A program made the position numbers and the translations under genes. The notes below the pieces were generated by a model that was given only the letters and a program-made list of their open reading frames with translations, searched no databases and was not told the DNA's origin. A stretch of DNA of 49,046 nt from Aequorivita lipolytica (lineage in GTDB: Bacteria > Bacteroidota > Bacteroidia > Flavobacteriales > Flavobacteriaceae), in assembly GCF_007997135.1 (NCBI RefSeq), contig NZ_VORU01000016.1, positions 1-49,046 of the forward strand, given 5' to 3'. Positions 24,862 to 33,046 of the stretch are shown in pieces. Positions within the stretch are counted from its first letter, which is position 1. Each line of letters opens with the position of its first letter.

Positions 24862-27612
24862 TTAATTTTTTCTTTTTGAAATAGCCATTCCCATGGCACC
24901 CAATGCTGTTGCGGTTTTTTGGCGGTTAAGTACGCTGTCGCGGAAAATGCGCAGGCCAAGATCTGCTCGGTAGCCGTGAATTTCCGATACATCAAGCGCC
25001 AGCATAAAGTTAATTATCTCTTCACTTACCACTTGCCCCGGAACCAAAACTGGAAAGCCCGGTGGATAAGGAATAACAAACGAAGAAGCTACTAAATCAC
25101 GTCCCTCTGCCATTGCTTTTTTACAATCTCCAAGTGATATATATTCATAATTATCTTCATTATAAGCCATAAAATAGGCTTCCCTAATATTGCCGCCCGG
25201 TACATTTGGCACAGCGCGGAACGAACTGTGAAAGTAACTAAAGTCCGGCAATGGCGGCACTTCCTTTATAAGTGAATGGATTCGCTTTTGTGAAATCTCG
25301 CTCTCCCTGCTGTTTAGTGAGCGGAACTGCTCATCCAACTGTTCCGAAATTTTCAAGAGTGCATTGGTCAAATAGGCAACGCTACCTCTGGTAGTACCAA
25401 TGTTTGTCATAAACAGCACCGTATTTCGCGAGGTTTTATTAATCTGGATATTGAACTGATCCATCAAATATTTATTTTTGAAGGTATCGCCATCCACGCC
25501 CGTTCTACCAATAAATAAAGTAATTTTTGTGGGGTCCAGCATAAATTCGTCCTTTTCCCAAGCAGCTTCCATTCTGTTCCAACCGGTTGAAGGCGAATAA
25601 TATTCCCCAAGCCCTGTTTCCCTGTATTGGTCTGGGATAAAATCTTTTACCGTAAGTACGTCAAAATATTTATTCAACTGTGGGTTGTTAGTCACTTTTG
25701 CACGAAGCACCATCGCCATTTCAATACTTTTCTCCACCATTTCAAAGCCTTCAAATTCCACTTGCCGCCTTCCCACGTCAAGAGACGCAAGCATTTGGTA
25801 ATTAGGCGACGTGGAAGTATGCGTCATGTAAGCTTCCAAAAAGGTGTTTTCAGATTTTTTTCTAAAATCCTCATCCCATATATGTATCATAGATCCCTGA
25901 CGGAAACTGCTCAAGGTTTTGTGCGTACTCTGTGTAGCATATACCCTGATGCAAACTTTATCTGGATCCGGCAAAGAGGGCTCCTGCCCCTTGGAAAGTT
26001 GTTTTATGTGATTTTTGTAATCCTTTCTGTACGATTCACTCCGGTATTTGTGAAATAATTTTTTAGCTGAAAACATTGCCGTGCGCTGTTTGTAGGTATA
26101 AGTGAAACCTGCAAAAGCAAACCACGCCTCGTCCCAAAGAAAAATCATATCTGGTTTTATGGCCAATATTTCCTGCATCACTTTTTGAACATTATATACC
26201 AAACCGTCAAAAGTGCAATTGGTTAACAGTAACATTTTTACTTTGTCAAGCCTTCCCGCTTCCCGCAATTGAATTAATTTTTCTTTGATACTTTTCAAAG
26301 GAACCGCTCCGTACATAGAATATTCTTCAATGGGATACGAATCTAAATACACGGGATAGGCTCCGGCCAATACCATTCCGTAGTGGTGACTTTTGTGGCA
26401 GTCGCGGTCAATCAATACCAAATCTCCCGGTTCTATAATTGCCTGTAAAACTATCTTGTTAGCCGTAGAAGTTCCGTTGGTCACAAAAAAAGTACGTTGA
26501 GAGCCGTAGGTTTCGGCGGCCATTTCCTGTGCTTTTTTTAAAGTTCCAGTTGGTTGGAGCAAGGAATCCAGCCCACCTGTTGTGGAAGATGTTTCAGCCA
26601 AAAACATATTTCTTCCGTAAAATTCACCAAAGTCCTTAATCCATCGCGATTTAAAAACTGAATTTCCACGGGATATTGGCATGGCGTGAAAAATTCCTGT
26701 TGGTTTTTGGCTGTATTCTTTTAAAGCGCTAAAAAATGGTGTTTCAAAGCGTTCCCGAACGCCGCGAACAATACCCAAATGCAATTCCTGCAAATCTTCT
26801 TTCCTGTAATAAATTCTGCTGAATTGACGAAGGGTGCTGTCTTTTAAGTCAGTTAGTGAAGTATCGGTAACATAATAAGTATCAAGTTCTGGGCGGAACT
26901 GTCGCACAAATTCCCCCAGAAGTGGGCCGAGGTCGTATTCGGGTATATTTTCCAGATCAATTTTCAGCACATTTTGAATGTAGGGTTTCAATAATTCTGA
27001 AATATTTGTAGAGGCATACGGCGGTGCGTAACGTATTACAGCAGCTTGCAAATTTGGGTTGAAAAGCAAGGCAATCAGCGCATCCTGAAAGGAAGGCTGC
27101 ACTAAAAAATCATATGTAAATTGTTCGTTTGGTTCGCGTATTTCATTAAGCTTTTCCTGAAGAGCCACTTCTTCTTTGGCAGGAAGATCTTCTACAAAGA
27201 GTACTTCAAAATAGTTTTTCTTTTGACCCGACGAAAGTTCGCGCATATCATCAGAGCCCGAGTGCTCACTTTCTTCCGCGGGGGAAGAGGTGGGATGGTT
27301 TAAGTATTCATCACTTACAAGCTGACGGTTTATTTCGGTAATGTTGTGCGCCAATGAAACGTACTCCTCCTTGGTAAGCGCTTGGCTTAATCTTTCAAGC
27401 CTTATTTTTCCAGGGTAGACAAAATATTGTTCAATCGTACCAATATCCTTTAAAAAATCTTTGAGAGTTTCAATGTGTTCCTGTTCTGCTTTCGACCCTT
27501 TTTTTGAATTTGCAAGGTTTGCGCTTTCCCTCTTCAGATCCCGCCAAGTAGCGAGACGAAGTTGGCCAATACTATAATAAGGTGCACTGATTGTCTTTTT
27601 TTTATCGGACAT
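24862..27612 (-). CDS. Large PLP-dependent Orn/Lys/Arg decarboxylase-like enzyme
   Basis: 916 aa. A ~270-residue N-terminal part without an obvious catalytic motif is followed by a fold-type I PLP domain: TFFVTNGTSTANKIV, CHKSHHYG, LWDEAWFAF with the PLP-N1-binding Asp, and the Schiff-base Lys in STHKTLSSFRQGS. A C-terminal domain ends with PYPPGFPVLVPGQ, characteristic of Orn/Lys/Arg decarboxylases of the prokaryotic class. It should decarboxylate a basic amino acid to a diamine or agmatine, or a related substrate. It is longer than the E. coli inducible enzymes (about 710-760 aa), mostly because of the N-terminal region. The VOC gene ends 3 bp upstream, so the two are coupled. Confidence 0.87.
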   Translation of the reverse strand: MSDKKKTISAPYYSIGQLRLATWRDLKRESANLANSKKGSKAEQEHIETLKDFLKDIGTIEQYFVYPGKIRLERLSQALTKEEYVSLAHNITEINRQLVSDEYLNHPTSSPAEESEHSGSDDMRELSSGQKKNYFEVLFVEDLPAKEEVALQEKLNEIREPNEQFTYDFLVQPSFQDALIALLFNPNLQAAVIRYAPPYASTNISELLKPYIQNVLKIDLENIPEYDLGPLLGEFVRQFRPELDTYYVTDTSLTDLKDSTLRQFSRIYYRKEDLQELHLGIVRGVRERFETPFFSALKEYSQKPTGIFHAMPISRGNSVFKSRWIKDFGEFYGRNMFLAETSSTTGGLDSLLQPTGTLKKAQEMAAETYGSQRTFFVTNGTSTANKIVLQAIIEPGDLVLIDRDCHKSHHYGMVLAGAYPVYLDSYPIEEYSMYGAVPLKSIKEKLIQLREAGRLDKVKMLLLTNCTFDGLVYNVQKVMQEILAIKPDMIFLWDEAWFAFAGFTYTYKQRTAMFSAKKLFHKYRSESYRKDYKNHIKQLSKGQEPSLPDPDKVCIRVYATQSTHKTLSSFRQGSMIHIWDEDFRKKSENTFLEAYMTHTSTSPNYQMLASLDVGRRQVEFEGFEMVEKSIEMAMVLRAKVTNNPQLNKYFDVLTVKDFIPDQYRETGLGEYYSPSTGWNRMEAAWEKDEFMLDPTKITLFIGRTGVDGDTFKNKYLMDQFNIQINKTSRNTVLFMTNIGTTRGSVAYLTNALLKISEQLDEQFRSLNSRESEISQKRIHSLIKEVPPLPDFSYFHSSFRAVPNVPGGNIREAYFMAYNEDNYEYISLGDCKKAMAEGRDLVASSFVIPYPPGFPVLVPGQVVSEEIINFMLALDVSEIHGYRADLGLRIFRDSVLNRQKTATALGAMGMAISKRKN

Positions 27613-27615
27613 TTT

Positions 27616-28023
27616 TTAGTTTTTGGAATTTATTGCGAGCTTATTACCTTCGCTATCTATAAATAGTGCGAAATGACCAGCATCATCACTTATTTTTGTT
27701 TTGGGCATAATTATGCGGCCGCCAGCTTTTTCCACTTTATCGAGAATAGGCTGAAGGTTTCTGCCTCCGTTTAAATAAACAAGCGAACCGGTTTCACTGG
27801 GAACGCAACCCTGCCCCATAACCAAAGCGCCACCAATACCTGTGGTAACGGGAAAAACGGCCATTGCATATTCGTTCATTTCAGTGGTTTCCATCTTTAT
27901 ACCATAAATCTGGTTATAAAAACTGGTAGCTCGCTCCATATTAAGGACAGGTATTTCAAACCAAGTAATGAAATCCTTCATCTTATTATTTGTCTTCTTT
28001 GGTTTTGCGGACATTGTTCCCAT
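27616..28023 (-). CDS. VOC (glyoxalase/bleomycin-resistance superfamily) protein
   Basis: Up to 135 aa; the VOC domain itself starts at MKDFITWFEIPVLNMERA, so the ATG at 27981 (121 aa) is likely the functional start, but MGTM and MSAK further up are possible. The pattern ATSFYNQIYGIKM, GGALVMGQ, a central Gly-rich GGRNLQPILDKVEKAGG and a C-terminal HFALFIDSEGNKLAI are typical of the superfamily. Members are metal-dependent lyases, isomerases or dioxygenases, or binding proteins; the role in this cluster is unknown. It is read in the same direction and sits 3 bp before the decarboxylase start. Confidence 0.85.
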   Translation of the reverse strand: MGTMSAKPKKTNNKMKDFITWFEIPVLNMERATSFYNQIYGIKMETTEMNEYAMAVFPVTTGIGGALVMGQGCVPSETGSLVYLNGGRNLQPILDKVEKAGGRIIMPKTKISDDAGHFALFIDSEGNKLAINSKN

Positions 28024-28085
28024 ATTTATTTTATTTTGATGTTATTGTAATGTATTTATCAGTTGAGTTTATAGCTAGAATCTAT

Positions 28086-29024
28086 TTATTTTTCATACCC
28101 ATCTCCTTTGTAGCTGATCACACTAACTGGAAGCTCTATCTCGCTTTCCATTTTCTTAAGATGTTCCAGTTCGTCTACCTTTGTAGGCTTAATTAGTGGC
28201 CCTAAAGAATCGAGATACGGATGTTTTGCGCTGGGTGAATAAATGTTGAAATCGCCAAGATTGTCGCGAAAGCTCTTGAGCGGTTGGCCTAGGCGCATCA
28301 CTCCGAGTTCACGGCTTCTTTTTACTCTTGACATATCTATTTCAATAGGGAAAATTTCTTCCGTGGCACCTGCTTTGTACAAGATTCTTCCGTCAGGACC
28401 ACATACTGTTGAACGTCCAATTCCCCCTGTTTCCAGACCATTTATATCGAAGAAGAAACATTGGTTTACTGCGGCCATGGTCTGCGCGATGGAATGCTCT
28501 ATTTCGCGATCCATGGTGGCAGTCATTGTGGGGTGAAGTATTACTTCGGCACCCATAACGGCAAGTGTTCTAACTGTTTCGGGGAACCACATGTCATAAC
28601 AAATTGATACTCCGAAAATACCAACATTTGGAATCTCGAAAGTGCAGAATTCATTGCCCGGGGTTATCCCAACCTCAAAAGGGTAGAAAGGAAACATTTT
28701 GCGATATCTGGTTACAATTTCACCTTTGGGATTAATAACGGTTGCGGTGTTGTAAATCTTGTCACCATCCTTTTCAAAGATAGAACCGGGCAGGAGCCAA
28801 ATACCGTATTTCTTGGCCATGGCTTGCATTTCTTTCTCAAATTCTCCAGGAATTTCCTGAGCGTAATACGTTAATGGGCCATAGGCGCAAAGTTCGCTGA
28901 ACATAACCAATTGCACCGATGGATATAGGTGCATTGTGATATCCAATTTTAGTTTCATCATTTGTAGGTTACTCTGGGTGGCAGAAACCCGCATTTGGAT
29001 GCCGGCAATAGTAAATGGTTTCAT
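28086..29024 (-). CDS. Carbon-nitrogen hydrolase (nitrilase superfamily amidase)
   Basis: 312 aa with the Glu-Lys-Cys triad of the superfamily: Glu in MFSELCAYG, Lys in TRYRKMFPFYPFE and Cys in GVSICYDMWFPE. It hydrolyses an amide or carbamoyl group, in the manner of aliphatic amidase, N-carbamoylputrescine amidase or 5-aminovaleramide amidase. The start ATG overlaps the aminotransferase TGA (ATGA, 29021-29024), so both are coupled. In this context the most attractive substrate would be an amide derived from a basic amino acid or polyamine. The substrate is inferred from context only. Confidence 0.9.
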   Translation of the reverse strand: MKPFTIAGIQMRVSATQSNLQMMKLKLDITMHLYPSVQLVMFSELCAYGPLTYYAQEIPGEFEKEMQAMAKKYGIWLLPGSIFEKDGDKIYNTATVINPKGEIVTRYRKMFPFYPFEVGITPGNEFCTFEIPNVGIFGVSICYDMWFPETVRTLAVMGAEVILHPTMTATMDREIEHSIAQTMAAVNQCFFFDINGLETGGIGRSTVCGPDGRILYKAGATEEIFPIEIDMSRVKRSRELGVMRLGQPLKSFRDNLGDFNIYSPSAKHPYLDSLGPLIKPTKVDELEHLKKMESEIELPVSVISYKGDGYEK

Positions 29025-30340
29025 ATAATTTTTTGAGTTAATTTTTGAAGTTCGTTTTCAAGAATGTCTAGGCCTTTGTGAAGCTGTTCATCGGTAATCA
29101 CTAAAGGACAAAGCACACGGATAATATTTTTGAAAGTACCTGCATTTATAATAATGAGGCCATTTTCGGCACAGTTTTTTACTATTTGGTGGCAGAGTTC
29201 TCCATCGGGTTGGCGAGGATCACCATTTTTTACAAATTCCATAGCCATCATTGCGCCCATACCACGTACGTCTCCAATCTCTGGATATTGCTCCTTCATT
29301 TTTTTGAAGCGTTCCTCAATGATTTTTCCAACTTCTATTCCTCGTTGGTTTAAGTTTTCATCCTTTATCATTTTAATGGTCGCAATTGCTGCCGCGCAAC
29401 ACACGGGATTTCCTATATAAGTTCCACCTATGGAGCTTGGTGCTGCTGAATCCATAACTTCGGCTCGACCCAAAATGGCGGCTATGGGCATACCAGAGCC
29501 AAGGGATTTTGCGTAGGTACTTATGTCTGGTGTTACGTTGTAATTCTGCCAACTGGACCAGTTTCCCACTCGGCCAAAGCCGCTCTGGATTTCATCAGCG
29601 ATTAGCATGATTCCATATTCATCACAGAAATCACGAAGACCATGAAAATATTTTTTTGGGACTGGATTAAATCCGCCTTCACCTTGAATTGGTTCAATAA
29701 TTACAGCTGCAAGATTATGCGGATCGAAAGTGTTTTTAGCAGCTTCCCTTAAATTTTTTAATTCGCGATCCACAAAAGCATCCAAACTTAAATCTTCGTG
29801 ATACCGATAAAAATTTGGGAACGGAAGTCTGTAAACCTCGGGTGCAAAGGGGCCACAATTTACTTTATAGTCAATTTTGCTTGTAATAGAAAGAGCCATA
29901 AGGGTACGGCCGTGGAAAGCATCTGTAAAACACAAAACCCCTTGTCTCTTAGTTGCCTGTCGGGCAATTTTTATGGCGTTTTCAACAGCTTCTGCTCCTG
30001 TACTTACCAGCATTACTTTTGTATTATCGCCGTGAGGAAGTATTTCAACAAGTTTTTCACATAGCTCTATATAAGGTTCATAAGTAACTACGTTGAAACT
30101 TGTGTGAATGTATTTTGCAGCTTGCTCCTGTATTGCCTTTACTACGGGTTCTGGGCAGTGGCCGGCATTTACCACGCCTATACCGCCAGCAAAATCAATC
30201 ATTTCGCGACCATCGCTATCTGTTATTATAGCACCCTTCGCTGCCATTGCGGTTGCGGTATTAAAGACTCCCACCCCGCTGGCTACAACATTTTTTCGTC
30301 TTTCGAGGAGTTCTTCAGATTTTGTCAATTGTTTTAACAT
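29021..30340 (-). CDS. Class III aminotransferase (4-aminobutyrate / 5-aminovalerate type)
   Basis: 439 aa. It transfers an amino group from an omega-amino acid to 2-oxoglutarate. Visible signatures: PLP-phosphate loop VSTGAEAVENAIKIAR, AFHGRTLMALS, Asp in LIADEIQSGFGR, and the Schiff-base Lys in STYAKSLGSGMP. The C-terminal GTFKNIIRVLCPLVI segment carries the carboxylate-binding Arg. It is the first gene of the leftward cluster, with 257 bp of probable promoter region upstream. It would form succinate or glutarate semialdehyde for the dehydrogenase at 21619. A gabT or davT-like role is likely; which cannot be decided. Confidence 0.92.
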   Translation of the reverse strand: MLKQLTKSEELLERRKNVVASGVGVFNTATAMAAKGAIITDSDGREMIDFAGGIGVVNAGHCPEPVVKAIQEQAAKYIHTSFNVVTYEPYIELCEKLVEILPHGDNTKVMLVSTGAEAVENAIKIARQATKRQGVLCFTDAFHGRTLMALSITSKIDYKVNCGPFAPEVYRLPFPNFYRYHEDLSLDAFVDRELKNLREAAKNTFDPHNLAAVIIEPIQGEGGFNPVPKKYFHGLRDFCDEYGIMLIADEIQSGFGRVGNWSSWQNYNVTPDISTYAKSLGSGMPIAAILGRAEVMDSAAPSSIGGTYIGNPVCCAAAIATIKMIKDENLNQRGIEVGKIIEERFKKMKEQYPEIGDVRGMGAMMAMEFVKNGDPRQPDGELCHQIVKNCAENGLIIINAGTFKNIIRVLCPLVITDEQLHKGLDILENELQKLTQKII

Positions 30341-30563
30341 ATAGATTTTAGAGATTATTTGAAAAATATACTGAAAATATAAGAATCTAATATACTATTT
30401 AGGATTAATTTAATACAATTTATGAATGGGAAAAGTCAAAATAAAAGGTGCTATAAATTGATGTTTTTAAGGCACTTTCCTAAATCTCTGATCCTAAAAC
30501 GTTAAGGTTTCCCCAAACTATGGAATTAAAGCGCTCTCAGTTTTTAGTTACTAATAGAAACCA

Positions 30564-30571
30564 TAGCTTTG
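30564..30571 (+). promoter_or_regulatory. -7 element for the FKBP gene
   Basis: TAGCTTTG matches TAnnTTTG and lies 26 bp before the start codon. At the -33 position there is only a T run without the G. Confidence 0.5.
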
Positions 30572-30597
30572 TATTTTAGTAATCGAAAAAAACAAAA

Positions 30598-31029
30598 ATG
30601 ATGAGTCAAGTACAAGGAAATGAAACCGTAAAACTTCACTACACAGGAAAACTAAACGACGGACAAGTGTTCGATAGTTCCATTCAGCGTGAGCCTTTGG
30701 AAGTAAAATTGGGAGAAGGTAAATTGATCCCAGGTTTTGAAAAAGGATTGGTGGACATGAAGATAAACGACAAAAAAACGATCACTATTCCTAAGGAAGA
30801 AGCTTATGGCGAAGTTCAAAAAGAGCTTTTCCAAAAAATACCAAATGACAATCTTCCTCAGGAAATAAAGCCAGAAGTAGGTATGGGTCTTGTATCCAAA
30901 AATCCTGATGGTAGCGAACGCCAACTGCGCGTTTCAGATGTAAAAGATGATTTTATCATCGTGGATGCCAATCACCCACTAGCAGGACAAGATTTGACCT
31001 TTGAACTCGAATTGCTTGAGATAAAGTAA
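30598..31029 (+). CDS. FKBP-type peptidyl-prolyl isomerase (SlyD-like)
   Basis: 143-aa cytoplasmic prolyl isomerase and chaperone. The FKBP domain begins VKLHYTGKLNDGQVFDSS and continues to KLIPGFEKGLVDMKINDKKTI; the inserted 'flap' (EEAYGEVQKELFQKIP to DANHPLAGQDLTFELELLEI) is the SlyD-type IF domain and its return strand. The His-rich metal-binding tail of E. coli SlyD is absent, as is usual in this phylum. The first codons are ATG ATG; either may serve. It is monocistronic with a promoter motif and a terminator. Confidence 0.93.
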   Translation: MMSQVQGNETVKLHYTGKLNDGQVFDSSIQREPLEVKLGEGKLIPGFEKGLVDMKINDKKTITIPKEEAYGEVQKELFQKIPNDNLPQEIKPEVGMGLVSKNPDGSERQLRVSDVKDDFIIVDANHPLAGQDLTFELELLEIK

Positions 31030-31050
31030 TTTTTTAGAAATATCTATTGA

Positions 31051-31080
31051 AAAAGACTGCCGAAAGGTGGTCTTTTTTTT
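31051..31080 (+). terminator. FKBP gene terminator
   Basis: A stem AAAGACTGCC / GGTGGTCTTT with two G-T pairs and a GAAA tetraloop is followed by a run of T. Confidence 0.9.
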
Positions 31081-31108
31081 GCTGTAGGCTGTAGGCTGTA
31101 GGCTGTAG
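31081..31108. repeat. Heptamer array GCTGTAG, four exact units
   Basis: Directly follows the T tract of the FKBP terminator. The complement CTACAGC reappears as the AGCCTAC array at 47797. Confidence 0.95.
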
Positions 31109-31122
31109 TTACAAAAAATACC

Positions 31123-31185
31123 AATTACTCATCACTCATTACTCATTACTCATTATTAATTATTAATTATTCATTACTAATTAAT
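31123..31185. repeat. Heptamer array CATTACT/AATTATT, nine units
   Basis: AATTACT, CATCACT, CATTACT twice, CATTATT, AATTATT twice, CATTACT and AATTAAT in unbroken 7-bp register. Confidence 0.9.
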
Positions 31186-31225
31186 CATCTCCCCTTTTTC
31201 TAGGTTCAGAATCTCAGCAATTTGC

Positions 31226-32794
31226 CTAGAGCTTATAGCTTACAGCCCTTTTCAAAACAATCGCATCCACACAGTTAATTCCATCAATGGCTGCGGAGAT
31301 AATTCCACCGGCGTAACCTGCGCCCTCGCCGCAAGGATATAAGCCTTTAATTTCAATATGTTCTAAAGTTTCAGCATTTCGAGGAATAGAAATAGGCGAA
31401 GAAGTTCGGCTTTCTGGCGCGTGGAGCACTGCTTGGTTCGTATAATAGCCATTCATTTTCTTTCCGAAAGCTACAAAGGCTTTTTTCAAACGCTTGGAAA
31501 GTAATGACGGAAGTACTTCATTCAAATCCGCTGAAACGATGCCCGGCTGGTAAGATGTCTTCGGAAAATCTTCAGAAACTTTTCCTTCCACAAAATCAAT
31601 CATCCGCTGGGCTGGAACTTTTTGTGTCTTCCCTCCTGCTTCCCAGCAGCGTTGTTCTACAAGCTTTTGAAAATCAAGGCAAACAAACGGGTCGTCTTCC
31701 TTATAATTTGGTAAATCTTCGGGCGAAACACTTACAACAATTCCAGAGTTTGCATACGGATTGTTGCGCTTGCTTGGGCTCCATCCGTTGGTAACCACCT
31801 CCTCCTGCTCTGTTGCGCAAGGCGCAATTATTCCCCCGGGACACATACAAAAAGAATACACACCAAGCCCATCCACCTGCTCTACTAGCGCATAACTAGC
31901 TGGTGGTAGGTATGGGTTGTCGTCTTCTCCGTGGTATTGAATATAATCTATAAGCTCCTGCTGATGCTCCACACGAACGCCAATGGCGAAAGGCTTGGCT
32001 TCAATTTTTATGTTTTTCTCGTGAAGTAAATAAAAAATATCCCGGGCCGAATGGCCAGTAGCAAGTATTACGTTATCAAATTGCAACCATTCTTCACCAT
32101 TAATCTGGATTGCTTTAAGTGAACTATCAACAACTTTGAAATCCGTCAATTTTGAATTGAAATGTACTTCGCCCCCATTTTCAAGAATCGTTTCGCGCAT
32201 TGAAGTAATAATCTTCGGAAGTTTATTTGTGCCAATGTGTGGATGGGCATCTACGAGAATATCTTCATCGGCTCCAAAGTGCACAAACCACTCCAAGGCT
32301 TTTAGAACGTTGCCACGCTTCTTTGAGCGGGTATAAAGTTTTCCGTCAGAGTAAGTTCCCGCGCCGCCTTCGCCAAAACAATAGTTGCTTTCCGGGTTAA
32401 CAATTTGGTCTTTATTGATTGCCGCAAGATCCCTTCGGCGTTCCCGAACGTCTTTTCCACGTTCAAAAATGATAGGTTTCAAACCTGCTTCAATTGCCCG
32501 AAGTGCAGCATACAATCCAGCTGGACCTGCGCCAATGATTGCAATTTCTTTGCAAGATGAAACATTCTGTGGAACAAACGGCGGAATGGTTTCACGCACT
32601 TCGCCTTTCAACCATAATTCAATCTGCAGATTTATTTTGATGGGTTTACGGCGTGCATCTATAGAGCGTTTTCGAATGCGCCAATCACTAATTCCATCTC
32701 TACGAAGCTTTTCTTTTTCCAAAGCAAGCTCCAGAATATATTCCAAGTCTTCCTGCTGCCGAGGCAATATCGCTATTTGAACTAATTTGCTCAT
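31226..32794 (-). CDS. FAD-dependent dehydrogenase-like protein (COG2509 family)
   Basis: 522 aa. An N-terminal ~85-residue domain is followed by a dinucleotide-binding motif AIIGAGPAGLYAALRA, FERGKDVRERRRD, YCFGEGGAGTYSDGKLYTR and a second nucleotide motif ILATGHSARDIF. The C-terminus has PCGEGAGYAGGIISAAIDG, which closes the FAD site. Family members are conserved but poorly characterised flavoproteins. The final six codons and TAG stop (AVSYKL*) are written by three heptamers of the GCTGTAA/GCTATAA/GCTCTAG type, so the natural C-terminus has probably been replaced or extended by repeat DNA. It is convergent with the FKBP gene. Confidence 0.9.
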   Translation of the reverse strand: MSKLVQIAILPRQQEDLEYILELALEKEKLRRDGISDWRIRKRSIDARRKPIKINLQIELWLKGEVRETIPPFVPQNVSSCKEIAIIGAGPAGLYAALRAIEAGLKPIIFERGKDVRERRRDLAAINKDQIVNPESNYCFGEGGAGTYSDGKLYTRSKKRGNVLKALEWFVHFGADEDILVDAHPHIGTNKLPKIITSMRETILENGGEVHFNSKLTDFKVVDSSLKAIQINGEEWLQFDNVILATGHSARDIFYLLHEKNIKIEAKPFAIGVRVEHQQELIDYIQYHGEDDNPYLPPASYALVEQVDGLGVYSFCMCPGGIIAPCATEQEEVVTNGWSPSKRNNPYANSGIVVSVSPEDLPNYKEDDPFVCLDFQKLVEQRCWEAGGKTQKVPAQRMIDFVEGKVSEDFPKTSYQPGIVSADLNEVLPSLLSKRLKKAFVAFGKKMNGYYTNQAVLHAPESRTSSPISIPRNAETLEHIEIKGLYPCGEGAGYAGGIISAAIDGINCVDAIVLKRAVSYKL

Positions 32795-32819
32795 AAGAGC
32801 AAAGATAATTTTTTTAATG

Positions 32820-32890
32820 GTGAATCTGTCAATCCGTGAATCTGTGTCCCGATAGCTATCGGGATTGTGAATCTGTGAATAATAATATAT
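32820..32890. repeat. 8-bp repeat cluster (GTGAATCT type) interrupted by an 18-bp palindrome
   Basis: GTGAATCT, GTCAATCC, GTGAATCT, then the palindrome, then GTGAATCT again. A CACTCACTCACT stretch follows at about 32938-32955. Confidence 0.8.
32847..32864. repeat. Dispersed palindrome TCCCGATAGCTATCGGGA
   Basis: Perfect 18-bp palindrome; further copies are at 38009-38023 (trimmed), 47690-47707, 47721-47738 (one mismatch) and 47752-47769. Confidence 0.95.
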
Positions 32891-33046
32891 TCTATTTACA
32901 TAACAAATCCCTCACTCAATTATTAACTTATTAACCTACTCACTCACTCACTCAACCATCCAAAATCAGTTAAAAATTATCTAAACTTTCATTATAATTC
33001 TTTAAGTGAAACTGTAATTAGTTAATTTTAAAGAAAACCAAAAACT

